A stretch of DNA of 64,000 nucleotides from Thermogemmatispora tikiterensis. Lineage in GTDB: Bacteria > Chloroflexota > Ktedonobacteria > Ktedonobacterales > Ktedonobacteraceae. Position 1 is the first letter of the stretch; every line of letters starts with the position of its first letter. Positions 54,340-63,117 of this stretch are shown here, piece after piece. The notes beneath the pieces are model-generated. The model did no database searches, was not told where the DNA came from, and saw only the letters and a program-made list of their open reading frames with translations. The translations under genes were made by a program, and so were the position numbers. The stretch is from the NCBI RefSeq assembly GCF_003268475.1, contig NZ_MCIF01000002.1, forward strand, positions 3,380,478 to 3,444,477. Reading direction: 5' to 3'.

Positions 54340-54368
54340 TTGGCATCAAGGGAGACCTGAGCTATAAT
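54340..54368 (+). promoter_or_regulatory. Strong promoter of the gene at 54595
   Basis: TTGGCA (54340-54345), exactly 17 bases, and TATAAT (54363-54368) make a near-consensus promoter starting right after the dehydrogenase stop (54330). The leader of about 220 bases contains no recognised element. Confidence 0.75.
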
Positions 54369-54594
54369 CAGACACAGGCCATGATCGCGACCGGCCCCAG
54401 GGGGAGCGGGGGCTAAAGAGTCGTCTGGCGAGCGTTTTTTCTCTGTAGAACAGCGCGCTGTGCTAGACGAACTGCTCTTCGATGAGGTAAAATGAGTATA
54501 AAGCGCACAGTGTTCAACGCTTACTCAGGCCACCGACGCTGGCAAGGAGACTACGCCGCCGACCAAACAGCCTGATCAGTGTTGGGAGGAATGC

Positions 54595-55938
54595 ATGACA
54601 AACGAGCGTATGGAGAGAAGGCTATACCGCAGAAGCCCGGGCCGCCAGTACAGTCAGGAGGATTACGAGGATCTGAGGTCGCAGAGTTATCGTGGTCAGA
54701 CGGAGCAGACGCGCTGGCCCTCCGCTAGCAGCAGCCGCACCCCCTCCGGCTCCCTGCTAACACGACGCCCTGATCTGCGCCGGACGCGACAGCTGATGCG
54801 CCAGAGCATTCTGGCAAGCAAACGCGAGGAGATGAGTCTACACAGCGAAGGGGTCCTGACCGCGCCCCCAGAGACGGAAGAGGAGCTGCTGCCATCGGTG
54901 CGGGGCCGAAGCCATACGCTCTATAGCCGAGAGCTGTACGCCACAGCTGGACCGCGCCCCTCACGCCTGCCTTCACGCCGCCAGTTGCCAGAGGAGGAAG
55001 AGGCCGAAGAATGGAGCGACGAGGCCATAGCCCTGGTCGAAGACGAGGCGGGGCAGTATGGCTTTGCCCCTCCAGAGTTTGAGGAGAGCTACAACCAGGA
55101 GCGCTACGGCAGAGCGATGGCCGCGGCTGGTCGCTACGAGAATGAGCTGCTAGAGGACGAAGAGGAAGGGAGCGCCTTCAGCAAGAGCGAGCCGCTCCCG
55201 CCGGTCAGGCGACGAGCTACCAGGCATCTGGCCACGCGCCGACTGGCCGAGCTAGAGCCAGAGGAGTTCCTCCCTCCCGAAGAGGAGGAATACTACGAGG
55301 AGGAGAAGCCGCGTCGCAGGAAGCGCATCCTTACGCGGCGCCGCGTGTTGGTCGGTTTGGGCGTGGCGGCTACCGGTGGGGCGGTGGTGGCCGCGTCGCA
55401 GCTGGCTCCTAAAATCCCCGAGACGATCGGCAATACCGCCAGCAACATCGAGCGTCAGGTGGCCGATGCCTTTAATCGCGGTTTCCAGGCAGGCGCCGAC
55501 TCTGTGCGTAAGGAGCTAATTTCCTCTCTGGAGAACATTGAAGGCGTCTCTCTGGATGCCGCCATCGCGGCTGCCCGTCTGCTGCGCACAGCCTACAACG
55601 TCTTCGTCAGCCCGCTGCTGACCCTGGCAGCCAACGTCACCGGCGATTTCTTGAATGTTACCCTGCGCGCCTTCAAGCAGGCACGCCAGTGGCTGGCGAA
55701 TATCGGCCAGGATAACCAGGTGCTGGCAGCTTTGCAGACCGTGCTGGAGAGCTGGTCAACGCAGGTGAAGCAGATGCCCAAACAGCTGCAGGCCATTACC
55801 GACGCCGACCTCGACGGCGCTCAAACCTACCTGCGCGGCGTGCAGCGCACGCTCGCCGCGGAGAAGGCTAAGCTCAACGCCGGCAGCCAGCAAGCAACTC
55901 CCTCTCCATCGCCCACCGCTTCGACCAGGAAAAGCTGA
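54595..55938 (+). CDS. Unrecognised protein with long charged N-terminus and internal Tat-like/membrane segment
   Basis: The 447-residue product begins with about 240 residues of low-complexity, strongly charged sequence (alternating R-rich and E-rich stretches, many Tyr). It then has KRILTRRRVLVGLGVAATGGAVVAAS (residues about 242-267) with a twin-arginine-like motif before a hydrophobic segment, and a C-terminal amphipathic helical domain (about 270-425) ending in a Ser/Pro/Thr tail. I do not recognise any domain. It is probably a membrane-anchored protein whose helical part is outside. The start has GGGAGGA six bases upstream. It has its own strong promoter. Confidence 0.75.
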   Translation: MTNERMERRLYRRSPGRQYSQEDYEDLRSQSYRGQTEQTRWPSASSSRTPSGSLLTRRPDLRRTRQLMRQSILASKREEMSLHSEGVLTAPPETEEELLPSVRGRSHTLYSRELYATAGPRPSRLPSRRQLPEEEEAEEWSDEAIALVEDEAGQYGFAPPEFEESYNQERYGRAMAAAGRYENELLEDEEEGSAFSKSEPLPPVRRRATRHLATRRLAELEPEEFLPPEEEEYYEEEKPRRRKRILTRRRVLVGLGVAATGGAVVAASQLAPKIPETIGNTASNIERQVADAFNRGFQAGADSVRKELISSLENIEGVSLDAAIAAARLLRTAYNVFVSPLLTLAANVTGDFLNVTLRAFKQARQWLANIGQDNQVLAALQTVLESWSTQVKQMPKQLQAITDADLDGAQTYLRGVQRTLAAEKAKLNAGSQQATPSPSPTASTRKS

Positions 55939-56488
55939 CCCTGGCGCATGGATCAACTATCGTTTATACTCTAGGTATAGAGCGTTTCGCTGCCAGTGCC
56001 GGCATCCACCCGGCCTGACCGTTTGCTGATTCCTGGCCAGGCCAGGGACGTACCCTCCCGTCGTGACAGGAAGCTACGGGAAAGGGGGGATGTTTTTCTA
56101 CTCAACACAGCCCAGCCGTACGGCAGGCACCTGACCCACCCAGGCAAGCGAGGGCGCCTCGTCCTCAATGGAAGAGCAAAGTAGGTCGGGGTCCTCAAGG
56201 CTCTTGCTCTTCCTCATAAGCGCTCAACCTGCGCCCAAACCCAACCAGGCATCTGCCACCCTACCCAGGCCAGGCGCTCTCGACCGCCTCTCTTCTCAGA
56301 GCAAGAGCCAACCAACCGTCGTCAGGGTCGCCCGGACTTTCGCCTGCTTTCTCCTCCTACTCAGCCACACTCTTCAGGCCCAGTCCAGACGAGACGGCCC
56401 GCAGCAAGCTACACAGGCAAACAGAGAGGAGGATAGGGAGCGGGCGGACAAACCAGCGACCAGCTTTTCAGCCGGGAGGCAAGCACTT
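55939..56488. other. Long intergenic region before the permease gene
   Basis: Of these 550 bases, the left end holds TATACT (55965-55970) overlapping a short inverted repeat CTCTA-4-TAGAG (55969-55982), a candidate promoter/operator without a clear -35. An open frame covers 56168-56488 in phase with the permease but looks non-coding (low-complexity, no membrane or domain pattern), so I take it as leader. No known riboswitch was recognised. Confidence 0.35.
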
Positions 56489-58054
56489 ATGGAGACAGCA
56501 GCAGAGAACAGCGGCACAGTCTTGCGCTCCGAGCGTATCGCTGGCGGCATTCTCCCGAAAGTCCTCAACTCCTTCGACATGGTCGCGATTTTCGTAGCCA
56601 TCGTCCTCTTCATCAGCAACTCCAGCGTTGTCACAGGGGCCGGGGCAGCGGCCTTTATTTACTGGATCTTAGGCTTTCTGACCTTTCTCATTCCCGGTGC
56701 CATTGTCACTGGCCAGCTTGGCCTGATGTTCCCCGGTGAGGGATCGATCTATGTCTGGACTACGCGCGCCTTCGGGGCCTTCATGGGCTTCTTCGCCGGC
56801 TTCTGCGCCTGGTGGCCTGGCGTACTCGTGATGATCGCCACCGGCGACGCCGTTGTTTCCCTCATTCAGCAACTCGGCAGCCAGTACGGCCTCAGCCTGC
56901 TAGCGGAGCCCTGGCAGCAGGGTCTGGTGATCCTTCTGGTCATTGCCCTTTCTTGTGTACTCTCGGTGCTGCGCTTCCGTGTGACACAGAACCTCGTCAA
57001 CGTCATCTTTGTCGCCTATGGCGGCGCCATTCTGCTGGTTGGCCTCGCTGGCCTGATCTGGCTCCTCAGCGGCCACCCGGCCCAGGCCGATTTTTCCGCC
57101 GCCCACTGGCAGCTCAACAACACGAACTACACCTTCTACGGCCTGGTGATTCTGGCCTTGCTCGGCATCGAGGTCCCCCTTAACATGGGGGTAGAGATCC
57201 AGAACACACGCGCCATCACGCGCTACCTCCTCTGGGGTTCGGTCGTCGTCATGCTCGCCTACCTGCTCGGCACCTTCGGCGTCATGATGGCCGTCCCGCC
57301 GGCTATTCAGAGCCAGGGTAACCCTTCCGTCGTAGCAGCAGCGGTCAAATACGGCTTTGGCCCGGCGGGCAACGTGCTGGCCACTATCGTCAACCTCATC
57401 TTCATCGGTTTCTTCCTCTTCAACACCGTCGTCTACAACTACTCCTTCGGGCGCCTGCTCTTCGTCTCAGGCCTTGACCGACGCCTGCCCACCATGATGA
57501 GCAAGGTCAACCGCAACCGTGTGCCCTGGGTAGCGGTGCTGGTCCAGAGCATCATTTCGGGCGTTCTGACGGTCATCACCTTCATCATCGCCCCCTTCGT
57601 CATCCAGGCGCTCAAGCCCTCTGACCTGTCAACGGTTGTCTACGATGTCCTTCAGGCTGCAGTTACTATCATCTGGTGCATCTCGATGGTCTTTCTCTTC
57701 ATCGATGTGATTTATATTCGCTATAAGTACCGCGAGAGCTTCCAGCGCGTGCAGCTGGCACCAGATTGGGTTTTCTACCTGTGCGCGGTCATCGGCTGCG
57801 TCGCCAGCGCCTTCGGGGTAGCAGTCATCTTTATCTCACCCTGGACGACGCTGATCAATACCCTGGCCTGGGATCTCTCGCTGGTAGGCTTCGCGGCCAT
57901 CTCCCTGGTGGCCGGGGCCGTGATCTACTTTATCGGCCAGGCGACCATGCGACGAGACGTCTCCGACGAAGAAATTCTGGCCGAGGTCATCGGCTCGCCC
58001 GAGGACGTGAATCCTGCCAGCGATGCTGCCGGAGGGAGTAGCGCCTCAGCCTGA
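56489..58054 (+). CDS. APC-superfamily amino acid permease
   Basis: The 521-residue product has about twelve membrane segments and APC-type features: an N-terminal LNSFDMVAIFVAIVLFISNSS, the PGAIVTGQLGLMFPGEGSIYVWTTRAFG region typical of the family, GIEVPLNMGVEIQNTRAITR and the late YNYSFGRLLFVSGLDRRLP. It imports an amino acid or related amine by proton symport or antiport; the substrate is unknown. ATG 56489 is chosen, with GGGAGG nine bases upstream. The following MerR-type gene, 119 bases downstream of the stop, may regulate it. Confidence 0.9.
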   Translation: METAAENSGTVLRSERIAGGILPKVLNSFDMVAIFVAIVLFISNSSVVTGAGAAAFIYWILGFLTFLIPGAIVTGQLGLMFPGEGSIYVWTTRAFGAFMGFFAGFCAWWPGVLVMIATGDAVVSLIQQLGSQYGLSLLAEPWQQGLVILLVIALSCVLSVLRFRVTQNLVNVIFVAYGGAILLVGLAGLIWLLSGHPAQADFSAAHWQLNNTNYTFYGLVILALLGIEVPLNMGVEIQNTRAITRYLLWGSVVVMLAYLLGTFGVMMAVPPAIQSQGNPSVVAAAVKYGFGPAGNVLATIVNLIFIGFFLFNTVVYNYSFGRLLFVSGLDRRLPTMMSKVNRNRVPWVAVLVQSIISGVLTVITFIIAPFVIQALKPSDLSTVVYDVLQAAVTIIWCISMVFLFIDVIYIRYKYRESFQRVQLAPDWVFYLCAVIGCVASAFGVAVIFISPWTTLINTLAWDLSLVGFAAISLVAGAVIYFIGQATMRRDVSDEEILAEVIGSPEDVNPASDAAGGSSASA

Positions 58055-58107
58055 GCGAGCGCTGGCTGGCAGCGAAGCGCTCACTCGCCCGTGGTCCGGC
58101 GAGTCTT

Positions 58108-58172
58108 GAAAGCGGGCCAGCGGCACGTTATATGTAACAGCAACTATCTCACACGTGCCGAGGTCCGCTTTC
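58108..58172 (+). promoter_or_regulatory. Two-part inverted repeat enclosing the ribosome site of the MerR gene
   Basis: GAAAGCGG (58108-58115) pairs with CCGCTTTC (58165-58172), and inside it GGCACGT (58122-58128) with ACGTGCC (58153-58159), separated by short 6- and 5-base bulges. The right arm ends one base before the TTG start codon at 58174, and the GAGG-like ribosome site lies in the right bulge. It could be an mRNA hairpin that hides the start, or a composite operator for the MerR protein itself. Confidence 0.6.
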
Positions 58173-58173
58173 C

Positions 58174-58857
58174 TTGCAGCAAGAAGATGCCGAGCGAGAG
58201 CTGAGTATAGATGAATTATCACAGGTGACAGGCATACCCAGCCGCACCATCCGCTTCTACAATACGCAGGGTCTGCTGCCACCACCCCACAAGCGAGGCC
58301 GCGTCGCCTACTACGGCGGGGAACACGTGCGCGTCCTGACCCTGATCAAAGAGCTGAAAGAGAAGCATAACCTGCCACTCGATCTGATCAGACAGCTGCT
58401 GGAGATCCGCGCTCAACATGGCGAAATCCAGATGAATCTGGCCCTGAAGCAGCGGCTCCTGCGTCCTCTGGCAACAAGCAGTCAGGAGGCGCGCTTCAGC
58501 CGCGAACTGCTGCTTGAGCAGACAGGAATCTCGCCCGCGCTGCTCGATGAGCTGCTACGGCTGGAGCTGCTTTTTCCCGTGCAGGAGGGCGAACAGGCTC
58601 TGTTTACCGGAGACGATCTTCTGCTGGTCGAACTCTATCGTCGGCTGATGGAGTTGGGCCTGCCGCTGGCCCTGGTAACTCTCATCCGCTTTCACCTGCG
58701 CCAGCTGGTACGCAGCGAGATCGCCGCCTTCGAGCAATCCCTGCTCCCCCGGTGGCAGAGCCGCGGCCTCCCTCTGGAGGAGCAGGCGCGTCAGTTCGAG
58801 GAAATTCTTACTTTGACCGATACGCTGATCTCTATTCTCCACCGCAAGCTACTCTGA
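58174..58857 (+). CDS. MerR-family transcriptional regulator
   Basis: The 227-residue product has an N-terminal MerR winged helix-turn-helix (LSIDELSQVTGIPSRTIRFYNTQGLLPPP, about residues 10-38), the wing with a GRVAYY segment, and a coiled helix (LIKELKEKHNLPLDLIRQLLEI). The C-terminal domain of about 130 residues, rich in Leu and Glu, is not a metal-binding loop type, so the effector is unknown. No ATG fits; TTG 58174 is the best start. It may control itself through the inverted repeat at 58108-58172, and perhaps the upstream permease. Confidence 0.88.
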   Translation: MQQEDAERELSIDELSQVTGIPSRTIRFYNTQGLLPPPHKRGRVAYYGGEHVRVLTLIKELKEKHNLPLDLIRQLLEIRAQHGEIQMNLALKQRLLRPLATSSQEARFSRELLLEQTGISPALLDELLRLELLFPVQEGEQALFTGDDLLLVELYRRLMELGLPLALVTLIRFHLRQLVRSEIAAFEQSLLPRWQSRGLPLEEQARQFEEILTLTDTLISILHRKLL

Positions 58858-58955
58858 AGATTGCACAAGACAACGCACATCAGTGGAGAAAACAGGCAAA
58901 CAGAGAGCGCGGGGGCCTCAGCGTCTCAGCTCAAGTAGCATAAGCTGAGCACCTG

Positions 58956-59465
58956 CTAGAAGACGCCAAAGTGATGCAGTAAGGCCAGAACAATCACCAC
59001 GACCAGGACCAGCACAATGGCGACCACGAAATAGATCAGGCGGCGCCCCAGGTGAATCTGATGCGGAGCCGTCTCGGCGATTCTTTCAACGGCTTTCTTT
59101 TGCTGCTCTTTTTTCCGCTTTTGCTTCTCCAGTTTCTTACGATACTTCTCGGCGGGAGAAGGGGCCTCGCTATAGGGGCCGGCCTTCATCTGGCGCAGGC
59201 GACGGCGCATCTCCCGGTTCATATTCTCATACTGCTGCTGTTGGGGATCAGTCGCTGTGGCCGTGCGCGGTAGCGTAGACTTCGCTCCTGGCACTGCAGG
59301 GCCGCCGATGCGGGGCTTCTGCTCCTGCCGTCCCTTGCGAGCCTCGGCGGGCTGCTCACCAGCCTTTAGCTTCTGGGAGGCAGATGAAGAGGGAGATGGG
59401 GGCGAGGCAGCAGCCTGCGCCTGCGTTTGCGACTGCGTTTGCGCTCCTGGTTTATTCTTTGGCAT
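58956..59465 (-). CDS. Small tail-anchored membrane protein of unknown function
   Basis: The 169-residue product is low-complexity (Q, A, S, P) for about 90 residues, then strongly basic with a predicted coiled helix (YRKKLEKQKRKKEQQKKAVER). It ends in a single hydrophobic segment (LIYFVVAIVLVLVVVIVLALL) seven residues from the C-terminus, a tail anchor with the bulk in the cytoplasm. No domain is recognised. Its ATG at 59465 overlaps the end of the nucleotidyltransferase gene by 14 bases, and AGGGTG lies upstream, so the two are coupled. Confidence 0.75.
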   Translation of the reverse strand: MPKNKPGAQTQSQTQAQAAASPPSPSSSASQKLKAGEQPAEARKGRQEQKPRIGGPAVPGAKSTLPRTATATDPQQQQYENMNREMRRRLRQMKAGPYSEAPSPAEKYRKKLEKQKRKKEQQKKAVERIAETAPHQIHLGRRLIYFVVAIVLVLVVVIVLALLHHFGVF

Positions 59466-60918
59466 GGCTCACACCCTCATGTTGCTCTTCCTGCTGTCTC
59501 TGCTCCTGTTCACGAGCATATTGCTGTTTTGGCTGCAATTGATTCTGTTGCTCTTGCTGAGCCACGAATTCCCTGGCGAACTGAGCAGCGCGCTCCTTAT
59601 CGTCGGGGGCCAGCACTCCATCGATAACCAGACTGAGCAGATAGTCCTTCAGGGGTCGTAGCCAGGGACCGGGGCCGCGCCCAAACATCGCCATCAGCTC
59701 ATGGCCATCCAGCGGGCTTTTCAGCGGCACGCGCTCGGCTTCCTCCTTCAAGCGACGGCAGCGCTCGGCCAGTTCCACCACACGAGCGGCGGCGCGTGAA
59801 ACCTTATCGGCGCGGTAGCTGGTAATATCGGCCCGAGAGAGATCCAGCAAATCTTCCAGATCATCGTTGGCCTCCAGCATCAGGCGACGTACCGCCCCAT
59901 CGGTCCAATCAGAGCTATAGGCATTGGCGCGCATATGCAGCCGAACCACGCGCGCAACGCGCTCGCAGAAATCGCGATCGAAGTGGAGGCGACGCAAGAT
60001 ATCGCGGGCCATCGTCGCCCCGACCTCCTCATGGCCGAAGAAATGCACCTTGCCATCCTCGACCGTGCGTGTACGTGGCTTGGCAATATCGTGTAGCAGC
60101 GCGCTCCACCGAGCTACCGGGCGCGGCGAAGTGCGCTCTACGACGCGCAGCACGTGCGCATAGACATCTTTCGAAGGGACGCTCCGCTGGCTCTGCTGCT
60201 GGCTCACGCCGCGCAGCTCCAGCACTTCGGGAATAATCCACTGCATCAGTCCCAGCTCGACCAGCAGATCCAGGCCACGCGCCGGATGAGGCGAGAGCAG
60301 CAGCTTATGCATCTCGTCTCGAATGCGCTCGCGGCTAATCTTTTGCAGCTTGCTCGCCTGACGGGCGATAGCGCGGCGCGTCTCCTCCTCGATGGTAAAA
60401 TTGAGCTGGGCCGCCAGACGCACAGCGCGCAGGAGGCGGAGCGGGTCCTCATCGAAGCGCTTATCAGGCTCGTTGCCGACGGCGCGCAAGAGACGTCGCG
60501 CCAGATCCAGGCGCCCGCCGAACGGATCATAGAGCTGGCCAGTCAGGGGATCATAGGCCATAGCATTGATCGTAAAATCACGCCGGCGCAGATCCTCCTC
60601 CAGTACGGTGCCAAAGCAGACCTCCGGCTTGCGCGACTCCGGGTTGTAGCGCTCATCGCGGAAGGTCGTAATCTCAATAATATGCTCGCCGTAGTGGAGG
60701 CGCACCGTGCCAAAACGCTCCCCTACCAGGACAATAGCCGTCGGCTTCGTCGGCCCTACCAGGCGCTTGATCTCATCGGGGCGGGCATCTGTCGCCAAGT
60801 CGGCATCGCTTGACTCACTGCGCCCCAGCAGCACATCGCGCACTGTCCCCCCCACCATGTACAGCTGCTTGTTATGTGCGCGAAAAATCCGTGCCAGTTC
60901 TAGAATGATATCTCGCAT
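59452..60918 (-). CDS. CCA-adding enzyme/poly(A) polymerase-type class II nucleotidyltransferase with HD domain
   Basis: The 488-residue product has a class II nucleotidyltransferase head with YMVGGTVRDVLLGR, the catalytic DADLAT (DxD), EDLRRRDFTINAMAYDP and RFDEDPLRLLRAVRLAAQL. An HD-domain region follows, ALLHDIAKPRTRT with FFGHEEVGA. In bacteria such proteins are either tRNA CCA-adding enzymes or poly(A)/A-adding enzymes; the HD domain fits the tRNA nucleotidyltransferase type. The last 60 residues are Gln/Glu-rich and overlap the next gene by 14 bases. The start is ATG 60918. The tRNA role is the more likely, as no other CCA enzyme is visible here. Confidence 0.9.
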   Translation of the reverse strand: MRDIILELARIFRAHNKQLYMVGGTVRDVLLGRSESSDADLATDARPDEIKRLVGPTKPTAIVLVGERFGTVRLHYGEHIIEITTFRDERYNPESRKPEVCFGTVLEEDLRRRDFTINAMAYDPLTGQLYDPFGGRLDLARRLLRAVGNEPDKRFDEDPLRLLRAVRLAAQLNFTIEEETRRAIARQASKLQKISRERIRDEMHKLLLSPHPARGLDLLVELGLMQWIIPEVLELRGVSQQQSQRSVPSKDVYAHVLRVVERTSPRPVARWSALLHDIAKPRTRTVEDGKVHFFGHEEVGATMARDILRRLHFDRDFCERVARVVRLHMRANAYSSDWTDGAVRRLMLEANDDLEDLLDLSRADITSYRADKVSRAAARVVELAERCRRLKEEAERVPLKSPLDGHELMAMFGRGPGPWLRPLKDYLLSLVIDGVLAPDDKERAAQFAREFVAQQEQQNQLQPKQQYAREQEQRQQEEQHEGVSHAKE

Positions 60919-61342
60919 CGAATATGTGTATATTCGCTTCCCTTCCCTAATAGAGTCGTTCCTTTGCTGGTTCGCTACGATTGGTTTTCTCCTTCTTCGA
61001 GCTTTAGCGATGTTGGCGGGGGAATTGCTGGAAGCGATCTGCCTCTCTGCCTGATCCAGGACAGGTCACAGCAAGTGCAACGGATTTATTATATCATGGC
61101 CTCTGGCCACAGGCGATAGCCAGCCTGGCCTGCCCGACCAGACCGGCCCGCCCCTCTGGAAAAGTGGCTGTGCAGCCTACTGTGTTGGCTGGCTGATCTG
61201 GTCCGCTGATCTGCGATCGCTGTTTTTCCCTCGCTCTCCCCTCCTCTTCACCAGAGACCTGGCCTCCTTGCCCAGTCCTACCCTATCCTGCCCCTTCGCT
61301 GCGCCAGCTCTCTCCCGCTCGCGGCTTTTTGGCCGCAGCCTG

Positions 61343-61371
61343 CTGAAGGTCAGCGGCGCCCATGATACAAT
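61343..61371 (+). promoter_or_regulatory. Candidate gpmI promoter
   Basis: CTGAAG (61343-61348), 17 bases and TACAAT (61366-61371) form a moderate promoter 45 bases before the gpmI ATG. The rest of the 497-base gap from 60919 also holds, on the minus strand, a TATAAT (61093-61088) that could serve the nucleotidyltransferase gene, though no good -35 accompanies it. I see no gene in the gap. Confidence 0.5.
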
Positions 61372-61415
61372 AGGACACACGCCTTAACTTTTTGACTGGA
61401 GCAGAACGAGGAACG

Positions 61416-63005
61416 ATGAGTAAGGCATCTACTGGGCGACCACGCCCGTTCGTGCTGATCGTGATGGACGGCTGGGGCTTCAACCCGCGTAAAGAGGGCA
61501 ACGCCATCGCTCTGGCACGCACGCCACACATCGACGAGCTAGAGCGCCGGTGGCCACATACCCTCGTCAGGACCTCGGGCGAGGCTGTTGGACTGCCTCC
61601 CGGCCAGATGGGCAACTCCGAGGTTGGCCATCAGAACATCGGAGCAGGCAAACGCGTCCTGCAAGATTTCACCCGCATCAGCGAGTCTATCCAGGACGGC
61701 AGCTTTTACCGGAATCCGGCCTTGCTCAAGGCCATCGAACATGTCAAACGCAATCACTCGCAGCTGCACATCTGCGGCCTACTTGGCAATGGCGGTGTGC
61801 ACGCCCACGAGGATCACCTGGAGGCCCTGCTGCAGCTGGCCCGCCAGCACGAGATCGAGCGCGTCTATATTCACGCCTTCACCGATGGGCGCGATACGTC
61901 GCCCACCGCTGGCATCGAATTCATGAAGCGCCTGGAGACGCGCGCGCGTGAGATCGGTGGCGATCATCCGGCGCGTGTGGCCACGGTCAGCGGGCGCTAC
62001 TATGCTATGGATCGAGATAATCGCTGGGAGCGCACAGCCAAAACCTATCTGGCCATGACGCGCGGCGAAGGCGAGCGCGCCCCATCGGCGGTGGCCGCTA
62101 TCCAGCAGTCCTACGAACGCCACATCACCGACGAATTCATAGTTCCCACCGTCATCATGGAAGAGGAGCATCCGCTGGCCCTTGTCCAGGAAGGCGACGC
62201 CCTCATCCATTATAACTTCCGCCCCGACCGTGCCCGTCAGCTGACCAAAGCCTTTGTGCTGGAAGAACTGCCGCCCCAGGCCGCTGGCAAATTCGAGCGT
62301 GGCCCACGTTTGCGCGACCTGGTTTTCGTCATGATGACCGAGTACGAGGCCGGGCTGCCGGCAGAAGTAGCCTTCCGTGCCGACGAGGTGGAGATGCCCC
62401 TGGCCCGCGTCATCTCCGAGCACGGCCTGCGGCAGTTCCATACAGCGGAAACCGAAAAATATGCCCACGTGACCTACTTCATCAACGGGCGCCGCGAAAC
62501 CCCCTTTCCCGGCGAGGAGCGCCTGCTTGTTCCCTCACCCAAGGTGCCAACCTACGACCTGCAGCCTGAGATGAGCGCCCCGGGCGTCACCGAGACCGCC
62601 ATTGAGCGCATCCGCAGCGGCCAGTATGATCTTGTGATCATGAACTATGCCAACGCCGACATGGTCGGTCACACCGGCGTTCTGGAGGCGGCCATTAAGG
62701 CTGTCGAGGCTGTCGACGCCGGCGTTGGACGTGTCGTCGAGGCTACCCTGGCGGTGGGTGGCGGCCTGCTGATCACCGCCGATCATGGCAATGCCGAGCA
62801 GATGATCTACTACGACAGCGGCAAGCCCATGACTGCCCACACGACCAACCCGGTGCCCCTCTATCTGGTTGTGCCCCAGCTCGCCGATGCCAGACTACGC
62901 AGCGACGGCATTCTGGCGGACATCGCGCCAACCATTCTGCAGATTATGGGGCTGCCTCAACCGCGCGAGATGACCGGTCGCTCATTGCTCCTACCTCAGC
63001 AGTAG
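61416..63005 (+). CDS. gpmI: 2,3-bisphosphoglycerate-independent phosphoglycerate mutase GpmI
   Basis: The glycolytic enzyme converts 3- to 2-phosphoglycerate using two manganese ions and a phosphoserine intermediate. The 529-residue product has the N-terminal FVLIVMDGWGFN metal motif and the catalytic serine in PGQMGNSEVGHQNIGAG. HAFTDGRDTSPTAG follows, then NFRPDRARQLT, and the C-terminal NYANADMVGHTG and LLITADHGNAEQM. Length is usual. The ATG at 61416 has a GAGGA site; eight more codons are open upstream from a TTG. A DnaA-box cluster lies directly after its stop. Confidence 0.97.
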   Translation: MSKASTGRPRPFVLIVMDGWGFNPRKEGNAIALARTPHIDELERRWPHTLVRTSGEAVGLPPGQMGNSEVGHQNIGAGKRVLQDFTRISESIQDGSFYRNPALLKAIEHVKRNHSQLHICGLLGNGGVHAHEDHLEALLQLARQHEIERVYIHAFTDGRDTSPTAGIEFMKRLETRAREIGGDHPARVATVSGRYYAMDRDNRWERTAKTYLAMTRGEGERAPSAVAAIQQSYERHITDEFIVPTVIMEEEHPLALVQEGDALIHYNFRPDRARQLTKAFVLEELPPQAAGKFERGPRLRDLVFVMMTEYEAGLPAEVAFRADEVEMPLARVISEHGLRQFHTAETEKYAHVTYFINGRRETPFPGEERLLVPSPKVPTYDLQPEMSAPGVTETAIERIRSGQYDLVIMNYANADMVGHTGVLEAAIKAVEAVDAGVGRVVEATLAVGGGLLITADHGNAEQMIYYDSGKPMTAHTTNPVPLYLVVPQLADARLRSDGILADIAPTILQIMGLPQPREMTGRSLLLPQQ

Positions 63006-63011
63006 ACGGAG

Positions 63012-63095
63012 TTATCCACATCTTGTGGTGGAATCGGGGGAGTTATCCACATCTTGTGGTGACATATGTGGATAACTCTCCACCGGTGTGGATAA
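63012..63095. promoter_or_regulatory. Cluster of four perfect DnaA boxes in a convergent intergenic gap
   Basis: Four perfect TTATCCACA boxes lie within 84 bases: 63012-63020 and 63043-63051 on the plus strand, 63075-63067 and 63095-63087 on the minus strand. All share the longer 12-mer GAGTTATCCACA. The two plus-strand boxes are in a 23-base direct repeat (63008-63030 and 63039-63061). The gap is between gpmI and a convergent methyltransferase gene, so it is not a promoter region. It may bind DnaA to titrate or reactivate it, or serve as an origin element; no dnaA or dnaN is in the window. Confidence 0.8.
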
Positions 63096-63117
63096 CTCTG
63101 AGGGGAGAACGGCCCCC

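Noticed and set aside
56168-56488. N-terminal extension of the permease frame
   Set aside because: The extension is low-complexity, would precede the first membrane helix by over 100 residues, and a good ribosome site stands before the ATG at 56489.
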